This document shows, piece after piece, positions 44,285 to 55,906 of a stretch of 64,000 nucleotides of DNA. The first letter of the stretch is position 1; each line of letters begins with the position of its first letter. A program made the translations under genes and the position numbers. The notes under the pieces were generated by a model, which was not told where the DNA came from, ran no database searches, and was given only the letters and a program-made list of their open reading frames with translations. The DNA comes from Wuchereria bancrofti. Taxonomy: Eukaryota > Nematoda > Chromadorea > Rhabditida > Onchocercidae. Where the stretch lies: positions 18,611,881 to 18,675,880 of the forward strand of contig SSBO01000012.1 of NCBI GenBank assembly GCA_005281725.1, written 5' to 3'.

Positions 44285-44969
44285 GTGCAGTAAGTCGTCG
44301 ATCAGAGATTAGTGCCAGTGAAGTGGTGTGTCACTATTCATATGTTCTCCAGTTTTGATCATCATTATTTTCGTGGCTTTCTTCATCGCTACATGTTTCC
44401 CTTTCTATTATTTATTGTTATTTATTTATTTATTATTTATTATTATTGTTTGATGTTTGTTGTTGTTTGTTTTTGTTTTCGCTGGTGCCACTTTATGGTC
44501 TTTGGTCGTATTGCTGAATAATTAGATCGTGCTGCTGATTAATGACCGATTAAAGCTGGCAATGAAGCTAATGATAACAATAATAGCTTACATGACATGT
44601 ATATTTAATTTCTTTGTACCAGTTTTTTTCTTTCAAAATGAAAGAAAGGAAAGGCTTTCTATGGAAAACATTTTCATATTCTATGCTCAGTTCATTTGTT
44701 TTTGTTGTTAATTTTATTGCAATGCATCATTGTGTTTATGTTCAATTTCATTTATTTCACTTTTTACCACAATTATTTGTTTTGAAATGTGATTGAGTTA
44801 GGAGTTACGTTGTTCCGAGAGAGAACGAAATTTAGTAGCTTACCCTTCTAGTTAGATAAGTTCGTGAATTAGATGATAGTTCATCTTGTGCCACTTATGT
44901 TCCCACTCCATTTCTACTCCTTAATATCACGTAATTCAGCGGTTGCTGTTTTTCTGCATCGTATTGGCC

Positions 44970-47900
44970 ATGAATGTTTACTATCACTATGATGACGATT
45001 CTGTTGATTCCGCTCATTCGAACGACGGTGAATCGTCGCGGAAAAATTCCAACCGTTTTAATGAGCTCCGTCGCTTCGTTAAACGAAGAAAGAATTCCGG
45101 AAAAGTGAGTGTGAGTAGGCGTTTTTTTCTGCTACTTTTTTTCATATATCCGTTTCAACAATGAAATAAAATGGAATCAAATATTTGTGAACTCATCAGG
45201 TACCTCCATATCATCAGTTAGCCTATTCATTACCGAGTGAATCAATCAGCGAGCATAAAATTTCAACGGACAGTCAGTTCTTTGAAATGGAAGAATGGGA
45301 TGAGGAAAACGACAGAGCACCATCGAGACGTTTTAGTGTTCCAGAAAAGGTACATAACATCTAGTAGATTTTTCTATTTAAATTCATTCGATCTGGAAAA
45401 TTTCTTCTATCTCGTCCACCTGTTTGTCCATTTGTTGTTAGTCAAGCAATTTGTATTTTTATCAGTGTTGTTTTATATTTAAAATATTTACTGAATTGCA
45501 TTGCATTTAATAAATGTATTACTTGAGAGTGTCCCTGTTCGTGGGATTGGAATTCAAGAATACTGTGAGCATAAGATGAGTTTTGATTTCAGTTTCATTG
45601 AACTTCTATTAGTTACAATGATATTTCTAGATTTTTACTCTTAGTATAAGGAAGAATCCAAGACTTCAAAGCAATCGAGACGTTTTAGTATTCCAGAAAA
45701 AGTACATAACATGTGGTAGATTTTTAACGAATTTTAAATTTGGCTTTTTCATCGCTATTTAGATCTTATAAGAAGGATTCAGTGCTGTCAACCTATTACA
45801 TTTGGTCAGCGGATGAAAAAATTGAAATGTGTTTGTGGGTAAGTTTGGTGCGAGCACTAAACAGAAATTGTTAGAATATCGAGAAGTGTTTCTGCTAGAA
45901 AACCCTGATTAGAGCCGCTCATTTGAATTCCTTTTTTCAACTTTATCCCGAATAAAGATAAAAAGGCCAACTCTTAATTGCATTTCTTAAGGATAAGATG
46001 ACGAGCACAGCATTATGAGAATGCCTTTTTATATCAATCCACGACAAAAGGAATATAGAATTAACTAACTTGCTCTTTTTTTGCTTAAAATTCGAAGAGT
46101 CTGGCGGTTGGAAGATTGCATCGAGATTAGCTTGTAAGATTGCAAAGATTCCAAAAGAAAATTTTTAACTTGATGAAAGGGTTTCAAGAATAGAACATAA
46201 ATCTTCCACTTTTTTTCTTTCTAGAAACGAACTTAATTTTCCTAATTTTCACTGCATCATAATATTTTCTAAAAGAGACTATTAATATGAATTGATCTAA
46301 ACATCGCACATTTTCATTGTTTACTTGATAAATTTAAAGTTTTCTTCTGGCTAAATTCGAAAAACTTGTTCAAACTTAAGGAAGAGCATAATTTAGGATT
46401 ATGTGATACTGCGCCAATCTCGGGAACGTCAGCTGGAGGTTGTTGCTGCATTTGGTGTGTCCTTACTCTGTGCAAAATAAAAAACTGTATAACTCAGAAG
46501 ATTAAAAGATAATGTTCGCTTTCTAGAACAAAACTTTTAGGGGAATAAATACTACGAGGGTGTTCAGGTCGAGAAAGGAGAAAAAGATACCACTACGATA
46601 GTCTTTACTCTCCTTCGTTAATAAATGGCTCTCGACATTCGACTTCTATGATTTCCCACTTTTTCTGTCCTTAGCCTTCCCAACAACTCAGAAAACAAAA
46701 AAAAAAAAAAATATAATAAACATCAAAATTTATATGAATCAATTTCCATATGCATTTTGCAGATAGGTACACGGATCCTTATAAGCAGTACATGCAGTCT
46801 TTGTTATGTTACGATTTAGCACCAATCCATGGATCAACATTATTAATTGACGGTGATCTTCCAGTAAGTTTTACTTCTAAATTTAAAACACTCAGCTTTT
46901 ATGGATGATTATCCAGATTGTGATTTGCTTGCGATTTCTCTCGAACATTCCACAGAACTTCATATAATCGATCTATTTACAGATGCGTAAAGCGCTGCTG
47001 GCTCTTTATCAATCGGGACACGAAGCGGCCGTGATAATCAATTCAGTTGCTCATAAACCGGTAGGTATGATAACCGTTACCGATTGTCTTCGTGCGGTTG
47101 CCCTTACTCTCAATATCGATTCTGATATAGGTGGTCGTCCAGTTCGCGATTTCATCGAAGCATACGGCAATAAAAAACTTATCACTGCAACCGTCAATAT
47201 GTCGTTAGTGACCTTGTTTGCTTCAAATTTCTATAATTACTTTGATATTACGACTGATAAGAGAACTGTTTTTCAACCTTTTTCTAATCATTTTGGATGT
47301 TTCATCTTGATTGTATTTCACGCATTGCTTTTACATTGCAGCGTTTGGGATGTAGCTAGGTTGTTTTGCCTTAATCATATCCATCGCATACCTATATTTC
47401 AAAGTGATGAAAGCGATCTGTTCACTGATATTCTCTATATGCTCTCTTTGCGACGAATTTTCTATGAAACTGTTATCAAATTGGTAAATGAATTTTTGCT
47501 TTCTTGGAAAACTCTTCACCATTGAAGAAAATCCTTCTGACGAGTGAAAAAAGGACGACAATAAATTCGATTTCATAACGTATCACGGGAAGTTATATCA
47601 ACATCTCTGGGTATCTGACGTGCTCAAAGTTAATTCAGACGTTATTGTCTGGTTTCCCTTGCTTTTGCTTATCTTTAAAACTTGTCTAACTTATATATCA
47701 AAAATATTTCAGATAGAGCCAAGTTTTTCATTGGCTCCTCATATAAAGCACCGAACATTACTCGATTCCGGTATTGGTACGTGGAAGGATATTGTTACGG
47801 TTAGTCTTTACTTAAATGTATATTGCTGTAATTGTCTTGTAAGAGAGTAGATTAAAATTTGTGGAAAAACGAATTCAAAAATTTCAACTGCTGATCTGTT

Positions 47901-48760
47901 TGCTGGCATAACACAAGGGAAATGTTTGATTTTTTAAGAAAAATTTTGAATTCGCAGTTTTTAAGGAACAAGAACATGCTCTAAAGTTGAAGATTGTTTC
48001 AACTTATGTTTTTGCTCAAATTCTCATCTGTGTTCGTTTTCTTTTTTCTGGAATAAGAAAGACTTAAACAGAAATGAATTAGTAATGAAAATTATGATTT
48101 CTGCTTTGTTAAATTTTTTCTATCCTAATGAAAGTTGCAGATTACAAGTAATGCATGCTGTGGTGAAGTAATTGATAAACTTATGACGGGGAAATTATCA
48201 TGCATTGCTGTCGTTGATGAGCACAATGTCGTACTCGGGAAAATCAACAAAAATGATATCATGCGTGAACTTGTAGAGCATTCCAACAATTATCTGGAAA
48301 TTGTCAATGTGCCTGTCGAGGTTATTTATAATTTATTCAAGTGTTGGGCCGGTAAATTGAAATTCCAAAATTCCAACTTTTAAGCTTCTAACAGAACTGT
48401 TAGAAGGCATTGACAACTTTTTTTAGACTTCGAGAAAGAAAGCTGAAGTGCAAATATATATCTCTGTGGCTTAACGCATGCATGGTGTAAGCTAAGGTTA
48501 AGCTATTGTAGCTTAATATATCTCACATTTAATTTGTTGAAATAGTTTGTGGTGATTTCTAGAATGTTTATCGCGTTCCACCGTTCGGTCGTCCAACTCA
48601 CACTGTTTACGAAGGGATCGCTTTGTTGTTATCATCTGATGACCAATGTTTGTTTGTTGTTGACTGCAATCAACGCGTTATGGCTGCTGTTGCCTTTACC
48701 GACATTATGAACTATATTTTGAATTCGAGCGACATTCATCAAGAAATCAATGCTAGCTAA
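44970..48760 (+). CDS. AMP-activated protein kinase gamma subunit (CBS-domain energy sensor)
   Basis: Nucleotide-binding subunit of AMPK. Exons 44970-45104, 45200-45349, 46397-46454, 46763-46863, 46983-47203, 47342-47483, 47713-47799, 48141-48320 and 48563-48760 join in phase to 423 residues. A charged, Ser/Asp-rich N-terminal extension of about 140 residues (MNVYYHYDDDSVDSAHSND; later RRFSVPEK, a likely basophilic kinase site) precedes four CBS repeats. They begin at YKQYMQSLLCYDLAPIHGST and include MITVTDCLRAVALTLNIDSD, VWDVARLFCLNHIHRIPIFQ, GIGTWKDIVT, GKLSCIAVVDEHNVVLGKIN and a final VAFTDIMNYILNSS. These parallel the gamma-subunit landmarks MKSHRCYD, DAVSSLIRNKIHRLPV and IGTY. The donor after 47203 is GTTAGT. 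The start is the first ATG in the frame after upstream stops. It is one of several nematode gamma paralogues; which one is uncertain. AATAAA overlaps the stop codon. Confidence 0.93.
45645..45701 (+). other. Possible alternative AMPK gamma exon duplicated from exon 2
   Basis: A 57-base, phase-0 segment between TTACTCTTAG and GTACATAACATG. It reads YKEESKTSKQSRRFSIPEK; its last part repeats the end of exon 2 (RRFSVPEK then GTACATAACATC). In copy 1 the equivalent (about 38430-38490) is partly deleted. Intact splice signals and frame in the working copy make use as an alternative exon possible; a relic duplication is the alternative. Confidence 0.5.
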
Positions 48761-48765
48761 ATAAA
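48760..48765 (+). terminator. Poly(A) signal overlapping the AMPK gamma stop codon
   Basis: The stop TAA (48758-48760) runs straight into ATAAAA, making AATAAA at 48760-48765. The same arrangement is kept in copy 1 (41077). If used, the 3' UTR would be only some 15-30 bases. Other AATAAA-like sites further down could also serve. Confidence 0.5.
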
Positions 48766-49491
48766 AGCCTTATAGATCCTTAAATATCATATCAGTTAAT
48801 AGAATGTACTACACTTAGTCATGCTCCTTACTTTACCCAACTCCTTTCATGACCAATACAGCTCAGGTTGAGCAGAGTAATTAATGATTCGCAATGCCAA
48901 TTCATCTTTTCTGCTTATTTGTTCACCAAATAATTTTTCAATGGTTGTCTACAAATTCCAAACAGAAATTGCTATTTTTTAAAGGATCATTTGTTGCCAT
49001 CCCGTACAAGATTCTCTTCCAGAATTGTACAGTTTCTCATTTTCCTAAGTGTGTCAGTACAACTATTACTTGATACTAGCTGTTTAGCAGAGATGGAATA
49101 TGACGCAAGTCAAATATGCCAGAGTTAAAGGAGATGTAGAATTTACCAAGTGAATCCAAAGACATTTTAACTTTTTACAAACCGATGCTTCTCGCTAGTT
49201 TCCACTTTTATTATGTTAATTGATTCGATTTTGACTGCATCGATATAGTTATACGGGTTTCCAGTTGAAATAAGTTATTAGTCTCCGAAGTTATTAGTCA
49301 ATTAACTCTTTGGCAATTCTCATTATCATCTTTCTTTTAAATCACTTATTTCCTTTCTACAAGTGCTTCTGTTCATTCTTTTCAATGTTTCACCGTTTCG
49401 TAAATCTCTTTTAATTTACCTATCTCGAAATATCTTTCTCGAAAATTACTTTCTCAATACGTGTATTCCGCTAATAAAGGCTGATATGAAG

Positions 49492-49860
49492 TCGTGGACT
49501 AAACATATGCCTGGAGTTCCTCTCAGTATCCTATTATATAGCGCAACTTTTTCGGGTGTAGCGGAAAGAAGGGAAGTTTACTTACTATTGAAACCACTGT
49601 CAGGTATGCCCTTCCATCCTCATATTATATTCAATTCACTGACTGAATAAAAACATTGCATTTTCAATTTTGACACAAAAGCGCAGAAGTCATCCAATGC
49701 AGCGGGGGAGATGGATGGAAAAGAGGGCAACGAACAAACAGTCAGTTCCCTTATCAAAATTTAAAAGCAAAGTGACAAAGTATTTTGATTCTGAACACAC
49801 TGTATCGATGCTATCACATGCTACACCTCCTCATTATGAACAATGAACTGAAGGGAAGAC
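49492..49860 (+). other. Coding-like segments of unknown product between AMPK gamma and the golgin
   Basis: Two segments look coding. The first, 49492-49605, reads MKSWTKHMPGVPLSILLYSA and on to YLLLKPLS, followed by a GTATGC donor. The second starts after the acceptor AAAGCGCAG at 49686 and is open in more than one frame. In the diverged partner (41815-42209) several substitutions fall at third positions of these frames, but indels break the first. No start codon context, family match or consistent phase joins the two. This may be a small gene, leftover exons or UTR. Confidence 0.3.
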
Positions 49861-50391
49861 TTTCAATGGAGATATTTCGTTCATTCAACTTCTCATCTAA
49901 CAGACAAACCATATTTCCAACCTCTAAATTTTAAATTCGCACTCGAAGTGTGTACGATAACTAGGAATCACACAGCAAATTCAGCACTTCCTCACTAAGA
50001 GAAGAAAAAAAATACCAGAGCAGTTGACATTTCAATGTTGATTCCGAAAGCTACCGATGGCAGAATATGTCGTCCCTCCTTTACTGAGCTGCTACTTCTT
50101 TCCCCAAATTTGCACTAAACAATCGCGCCTTCGAACATTCCACACTCTGAGGATTAATCTGCAGACACTAAGGAACTGTACTCCTCTGGAAGGAAGGACA
50201 AGAAGATGAGGAAGGACAAATCTACGTTACAACCCCTCACACGTCCCATCTCTTCACACTTGATTCTACCATCACTTTCACTTGGGTTTAGGTTCAAATT
50301 GCTGGAGTGTTTTTGTTTCCGGTGTTATGGTCGCTTGTGTTTTCGGGTATTTTAGATAGTTCTGGTAATTTATGAGTTTCAGGGAATTGAG

Positions 50392-53300
50392 ATGAGTAGC
50401 ACGTTGGTAGACGTGATTGCATCAACTAGTGGAGCTGCTACACCACGGTCGAAGGTGAGTGATTGAAGATTTAGCTTGGAGCCGTGATGGCAATCTAAAA
50501 AAGATTAATCATGCTGCTATCACATGAGAAAAGAATTTCCACATATTGCAAACAATCTTTTTTATGAAAAGCAGTAATAGGTTATTATAGAGTCAATAAG
50601 AAACCACTCGTGGTTTGTCACAACCATTTGTTTCCTTTTGGAACGAAATATCAGGTACAGCAAGCTTCGAATTAAAGGTAATAAATTCCAGATCGATGCC
50701 CTCTCACGGGATGATTTGATTCGTTTCGTCAAGAAACAAATTGATAAATTGAAAACTGCCAACTGTGAAAATGAAAAGCTCAAAGTGGAACTGGGAAAAG
50801 TGCTGAAGGATTTCAGTGTATGTTTATATTCCGTTCGAAGTTTCATACTTTAATTACACAGCTTAGCATTACGTTTCATTTACCACAACATTTCCCTTCT
50901 GTTGGTGTTACAGTGCCTTACTTTAAAGATTATAATTTTGAGACGGTGTAGTTGTCTTTCACCCTGTGGCCATTTATGCCGTTTATTTTGGTAAAATAAT
51001 CTATTCATGCTACAATTATTTTAAGTTTTAAGTCTAAGGATAATGATTCATAAGCAGTTATCCAAGATCTTCGCTTTATGTTTGAAATTGTGTCAGGAAT
51101 TTGAAGAAAAGCTGCGAAACGAACAAGAAAAAAGCACGGAAAAAACGAGGGAAATTCGACAGTTGAATGAAGTTAATTTTAGGATTTTTTCTCGATAATA
51201 GCCGAATCCTTTTGAAATATTATTATCCTGATATAAGAACATTCGTCAGCGGCATCAGTTGGATTTAAAAAAATAATTAGATGTTATTGCCATATTTCAA
51301 CATGCTGATATTTTTTTGTCTCGTCCTCTCTATATATTACTATAGGCAAGGCGCTAAATAGGTAGGAAGTAGTCTTAATATCAAAGAATAAAGAAACTCT
51401 AACGACGCAAAAGACAACAGTTTTTCTTATTTCGCGACATTTTTTAGAAATGTAGTGATCTAGAAATGAAATGCTCGGATTTGGCACAACAACTTTGGAA
51501 GCTAAAGACGCAGTCAGAAGAACACCAGGTGAAATTTCATTGTTTTTCAGTTAAACATTAATAAAGTTTCACTGTATAGAAAGTTTCACTGTATAAAAAT
51601 TAACACAAAGTGTTTAATGAAGTAAATAGTTCTCCATCCGCAGTTCATCGAAAAGAGAAAGGAATTGAGAAAAAAGTAACATGAAAGATTGCTAAGTCCA
51701 GGAATTTTCTCAAAACATTAAAAAAATTTTTAGGACCTTGGTGGAAAGCTTGAATCATGTAAACTTAACAGTGATTCGAATGGCGATGATGATATCTCCA
51801 TTTATATCGTCCAAGTACAAAATGAGTTGACTTCAATGAAGAGTTTGCTCCGGAAACAAACAGAAGAATGTGATAAGGTATTTTATCATTTTTCAAGCAG
51901 TTTTCCTTCAAATATTTCCAACTTCTCCCAGTTATAAGACTTTTAAATACCATCATGAATCGATTTGCACACTAATTCTTTCAGCAAACAAAGGAAAAGG
52001 AAAAATTGACATATACGGTGGCTGAATTGCGTTCACTATTGGACGATGCTTATGCACAGCTCGAATCTTACAAAGAGGTTGTTTATCGTGCTTTTTTATT
52101 TAATCAAAGTGGGAAAGAAAAGAACATTTAAATTAACTGGTTTTTATGGAAGAAACATGTAATAGTTAGCTTCTGGAACCGTTCTTCTACATTTAATTCA
52201 TTTATTAATTGGCGATAAACTCATGAATCATCATTAACTTTGTAACTTGCGCTGATTTCAGATCACTAGTAAATTGCAATCTGCTTTTTAAGATTTTCCT
52301 GGAACATAAAAGCATAGTTTAAACAGTGTGAGGTAATGAAGTAATGTTTTCTACTAAATGCAGAAAAAAAGTATGGAAAATGTGATCACATTAGAAATGG
52401 CCGATTTTGAGAAAACGGTTGAACGACTGCAGAAAGAGCTTAAAACAGTAAATCTCGAAAAACTTTCGCTGCGGTCACAGCTGGAATCATTGATGAAGGA
52501 AATGGACAATATTCGTGAAGAAAAAGCTCTCCTCACTGATAATATTGCAGAACTGAATGCTGTCCTCAAAAATTTAAGGGGAGAAATGGAAGGCGAGTTT
52601 TTTTTTTTTTTTTTCAAATTCCGATAATGTGTCAGTGATAGAATGTATACTGATATAATAGAAAACAAAAATGCTGATTCCTACCACTTATCTCACTTCA
52701 GAGAAAAAAGCAGAACTTGCTTTACATGAAAAAGAGCGAAAAGATTTGGCGGAAGAACTACAGAAGCAGGTTTCTGCTCAAAATAGAGAACGCAATCAGT
52801 TGATATCAGTGATTGGAGTAAACGAGGAGAAGATTGGAGATTTAGAGGCACTGAATGCTTCATTAAATCGGCAGTTGGCATCACTTTGTTCCCAACGTGA
52901 ATCATTACAACGACAGTACGATGATCTCTCTGAAGAGCACTCAACTTTTAGGGTGAAATTATCAGATCGAATTGAACCTCCGATTTTCAAGATTCCAAAC
53001 TCCTATTTTTTAAAATTGACATTTCAACTTTATATGGATGGCTGGAGAGATGATAATTATAGGCGCGAGCTCTTTATGTGTTGGAACAAAAGAAAAGTGA
53101 GGATGATGAACGCACGAAGGGAGAAATTGAAATATTAGAGGAAACGATTCGACAGCAAAATAGGACAATTGACAATTTGACGTAAGCTTTTAGTTGTTTA
53201 GCTGCATTTGTTGACTTTACTTGAAATGCTTCCTCTAGATGACCGTATCATCAAATTACAAAATTTAGAGAAGAAAAGGATTCATTTCTCAGGTACATTC

Positions 53301-55906
53301 AAAAAGGAACTTTCACAACCGTAAAACTTTCTGTTTCAGCAATTCACATCGTATGTTACAAAACGAACTTGATTCCTCATCGGGATATATTAGAACACTT
53401 TCGACCGAAATATCAAATTTGCAACGACAGCTCAACACTGCCACTGAATCCCACAAAAAAGAGCAAGTTATCCACTCGCTTTTATCCTTCGTATTAATTA
53501 TTCATTATTGCAAACATTGTTTTTACTGTTGGAAATACTTCGTGTTTAGTAAAATCGTCAAAAATTTTGGTCATAATAAAACTCAGCATTGTCTTTCAGA
53601 ATCATGCTCCACCATTTTTCTGAAACAAGTCCCAAAAGCCGTATGTACTTTGTATTTCTAGATTGTCAGAACAACGGCGAGAATTCGAATTACATTTTGC
53701 TTCTGAAACAAAACTGAATAATGAATTATTGACTCAAATTGATGCAAGTATTATTTCACATAATCAAGAAAAGGAAAATTTGTTGTTAATTGCTCGACAA
53801 GAACGTAAAGGCTTAGAGGAAGAAATGGAACGTTTAAGACGCATGTTGGATGAAGAAGTGATGCGACGAAAAGAAATGGAAAACATTCAAGTGGCAACGG
53901 CTACGCAAAATGTAGCTGTCCAACTACAGAAACCTTCTAAAGATATTCTGTCATTCAGGTCTGAGAAATTATGGTAATCCAAGTGCGATTAGTATTGCAA
54001 GCTTTATGCATTATTTCTTAAATATCTTTTTGTCAAGTTAAATGAATGTGTGATCGATTCATTGAGTTTGAAAAACGAAAAGCTTGCTTACATTGAAAGC
54101 ATTGACAAAATCACACAATCTGTGGTTTCGTACTATACTTTTTATAAATTCACATAAAAGTAATAACTTATCCAAAAAAAAAAAAAACTAAAAGTAATAA
54201 CTTAGGGACATCTGTTATAGCACCTATCTGATTCGACCTTCAATAGAGGTCACAGACGCAGTTGACAAAGATATCAAAAGTGATGAGAGCGATGAAAAAT
54301 GCGAAGAAAAGTCACTCGAAGAAGTAATTTATGGGGAACCTGAGGAACCGGTTATAACTGATATTCGGAACCAAGCGGATAGTTCAGTAACATCACAGAG
54401 TATTACCCAAATAATTACTAAACAAGTTCGATTATGCTTTCGCTAACGATCTTGATCAGTGAAGCAAATGAACATTTTTTCAGAACACTCATGATTATTT
54501 CATTTAATGTTCGATTGAGTTTGAAAAATAAAAGGTTAAACTTCTTTCCATAAACTTCTTCAGAGATGAAGAGAAGTTTGATTTGATATACTGGAACTCA
54601 CTTCATTTTTAGTATGATCTGCAAAGAATGGAAGACTGCTATATCGCACAATGACGTAATAACACTCAGTAAAAAACATTTCCGAGGAAGTTTATGGAAA
54701 ATTCACTGATTAATGCATTTTCTGAAATTTGGTTTAGTTAGAACATACGCGAGAGCTTTTGAATGAAACTGAAGCAACAAATGCAAAATTGGTAGAGCAA
54801 GCGAAACTTTTGAAGGAAGAGATTCGCAGAATGGAACGTGATCGGGAGCGTCAAAGTCATCTGACCAATACTGAGTATTTAAAGAATGTTATCATGAAGG
54901 TAGGCGAGTTTCTTTTTGAAATTCTCCAAAATATTTCAGAAACTCTCCGAGACCACAAATTTCTGTGATCTGCTGTATTCATAAGAACTAATTTTTTTCC
55001 TTAGATGCATTCATTGTTACTCTTCACAGAAGCAATCTTACATCATATCAGTTATGATCTCACATATCAGTTAGGTTTTTGGGACTGCTTCTTGGAATTC
55101 GATTTATGATATAACTCTGTAAATCTAGTGATATATCCATCTCTGTAAATCCAAATATTTCTTTAATAACTGTGTTGCCACTGCAGCAATGATGTATTGC
55201 TATGTTTATATGACCAGATGTTTTGAAAACGTTTTTTTATTTGATTTTTGTTAGTTCATTGCACCAGAAAAAGTTGCCGATGAACGTGGTCGTTTGATAC
55301 CTGTTCTGACAACAATGTTGAAATTAAGCAATGATGAAGTGGATTTACTCATTCAGGTGGCCGAAGGTATATTCTTTGTCGTTTGTTAATCGCTAGAAGT
55401 TAAATTTGAAGTTTTCATAAGAAATTTTAACACTCTACGAGGTATTGCTTATTTATTGCTGAAGGAAGCTGAAATTGATCAGAATCTGGATGGAATTGGA
55501 AAGCATATTAAATTATTATTAAATGTTCGAAAAATTAACCACCATTTTTCATGTTTTGATGATACAAATAGAGCCAACGATACTTAAAATTACAGTATCT
55601 TAGAAACAGTATAGCAAAAAAGTCTTTTACAATAACAAATAAAAAAAAATGGAAAGGATCTACTGCCCTAATTTTTGTGTTCTTCTGTTTTTACGTGTTC
55701 TTCCCTAATTTTTTCATCCGGATTCTGATCAGATTTTTTCAATCACCTTCAGCAGTAATATCTTCAGTGCACTTCATCTCCAGTTTTCAAATTCCTGCCA
55801 GTTGTAAAACTTGCTAAATTTAATAATTTCGATTTTAGCGGATGTTGCAACGAATAAAGTGGCGGCGTCGAGTTGGAGAAATTATATTTGGTCTGGTTTA
55901 TCCTAA
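50392..55906 (+). CDS. GCC2: GRIP-domain golgin, GCC185/GCC2 type
   Basis: Long coiled-coil tether of the trans-Golgi network. Fifteen exons: 50392-50454, 50692-50817, 51097-51171, 51448-51528, 51734-51877, 51985-52077, 52364-52592, 52702-52952, 53063-53181, 53340-53462, 53662-53958, 54221-54425, 54738-54899, 55255-55366, 55839-55906; 715 residues. The N terminus, TPRSKIDALSRDDLIRFVKK, parallels vertebrate GCC185. Heptad-rich coiled coils fill about residues 45-640, interrupted by an acidic, Ser-rich insert in exon 12 (DESDEKCEEK). The GRIP domain is EYLKNVIMKFIAPEK through LIPVLTTMLKLSNDEVDLL, with the conserved Tyr that binds Arl1-type GTPases; the last residues are IWSGLS. Two introns need GC donors (after 52592 and 53462). 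It is shorter than the vertebrate protein (about 1,680), which is usual for invertebrate golgins. An acceptor ends 9 bases before the ATG. GCC88 is the main alternative assignment. Confidence 0.9.

Larger units (their letters stand above)
44285..50346 (+). repeat. Duplicated AMPK gamma block, copy 2
   Basis: Partner of 37066-42617. This copy carries the intact AMPK gamma gene and continues without a break into the golgin gene, so it is the copy linked to the right-hand part of the scaffold. Confidence 0.85.

Noticed and set aside
45769..45839. Possible extra AMPK gamma exon between TATTTAG and GTAAGT
   Set aside because: Good splice borders, but the phase required by the neighbouring exons meets a stop at once.
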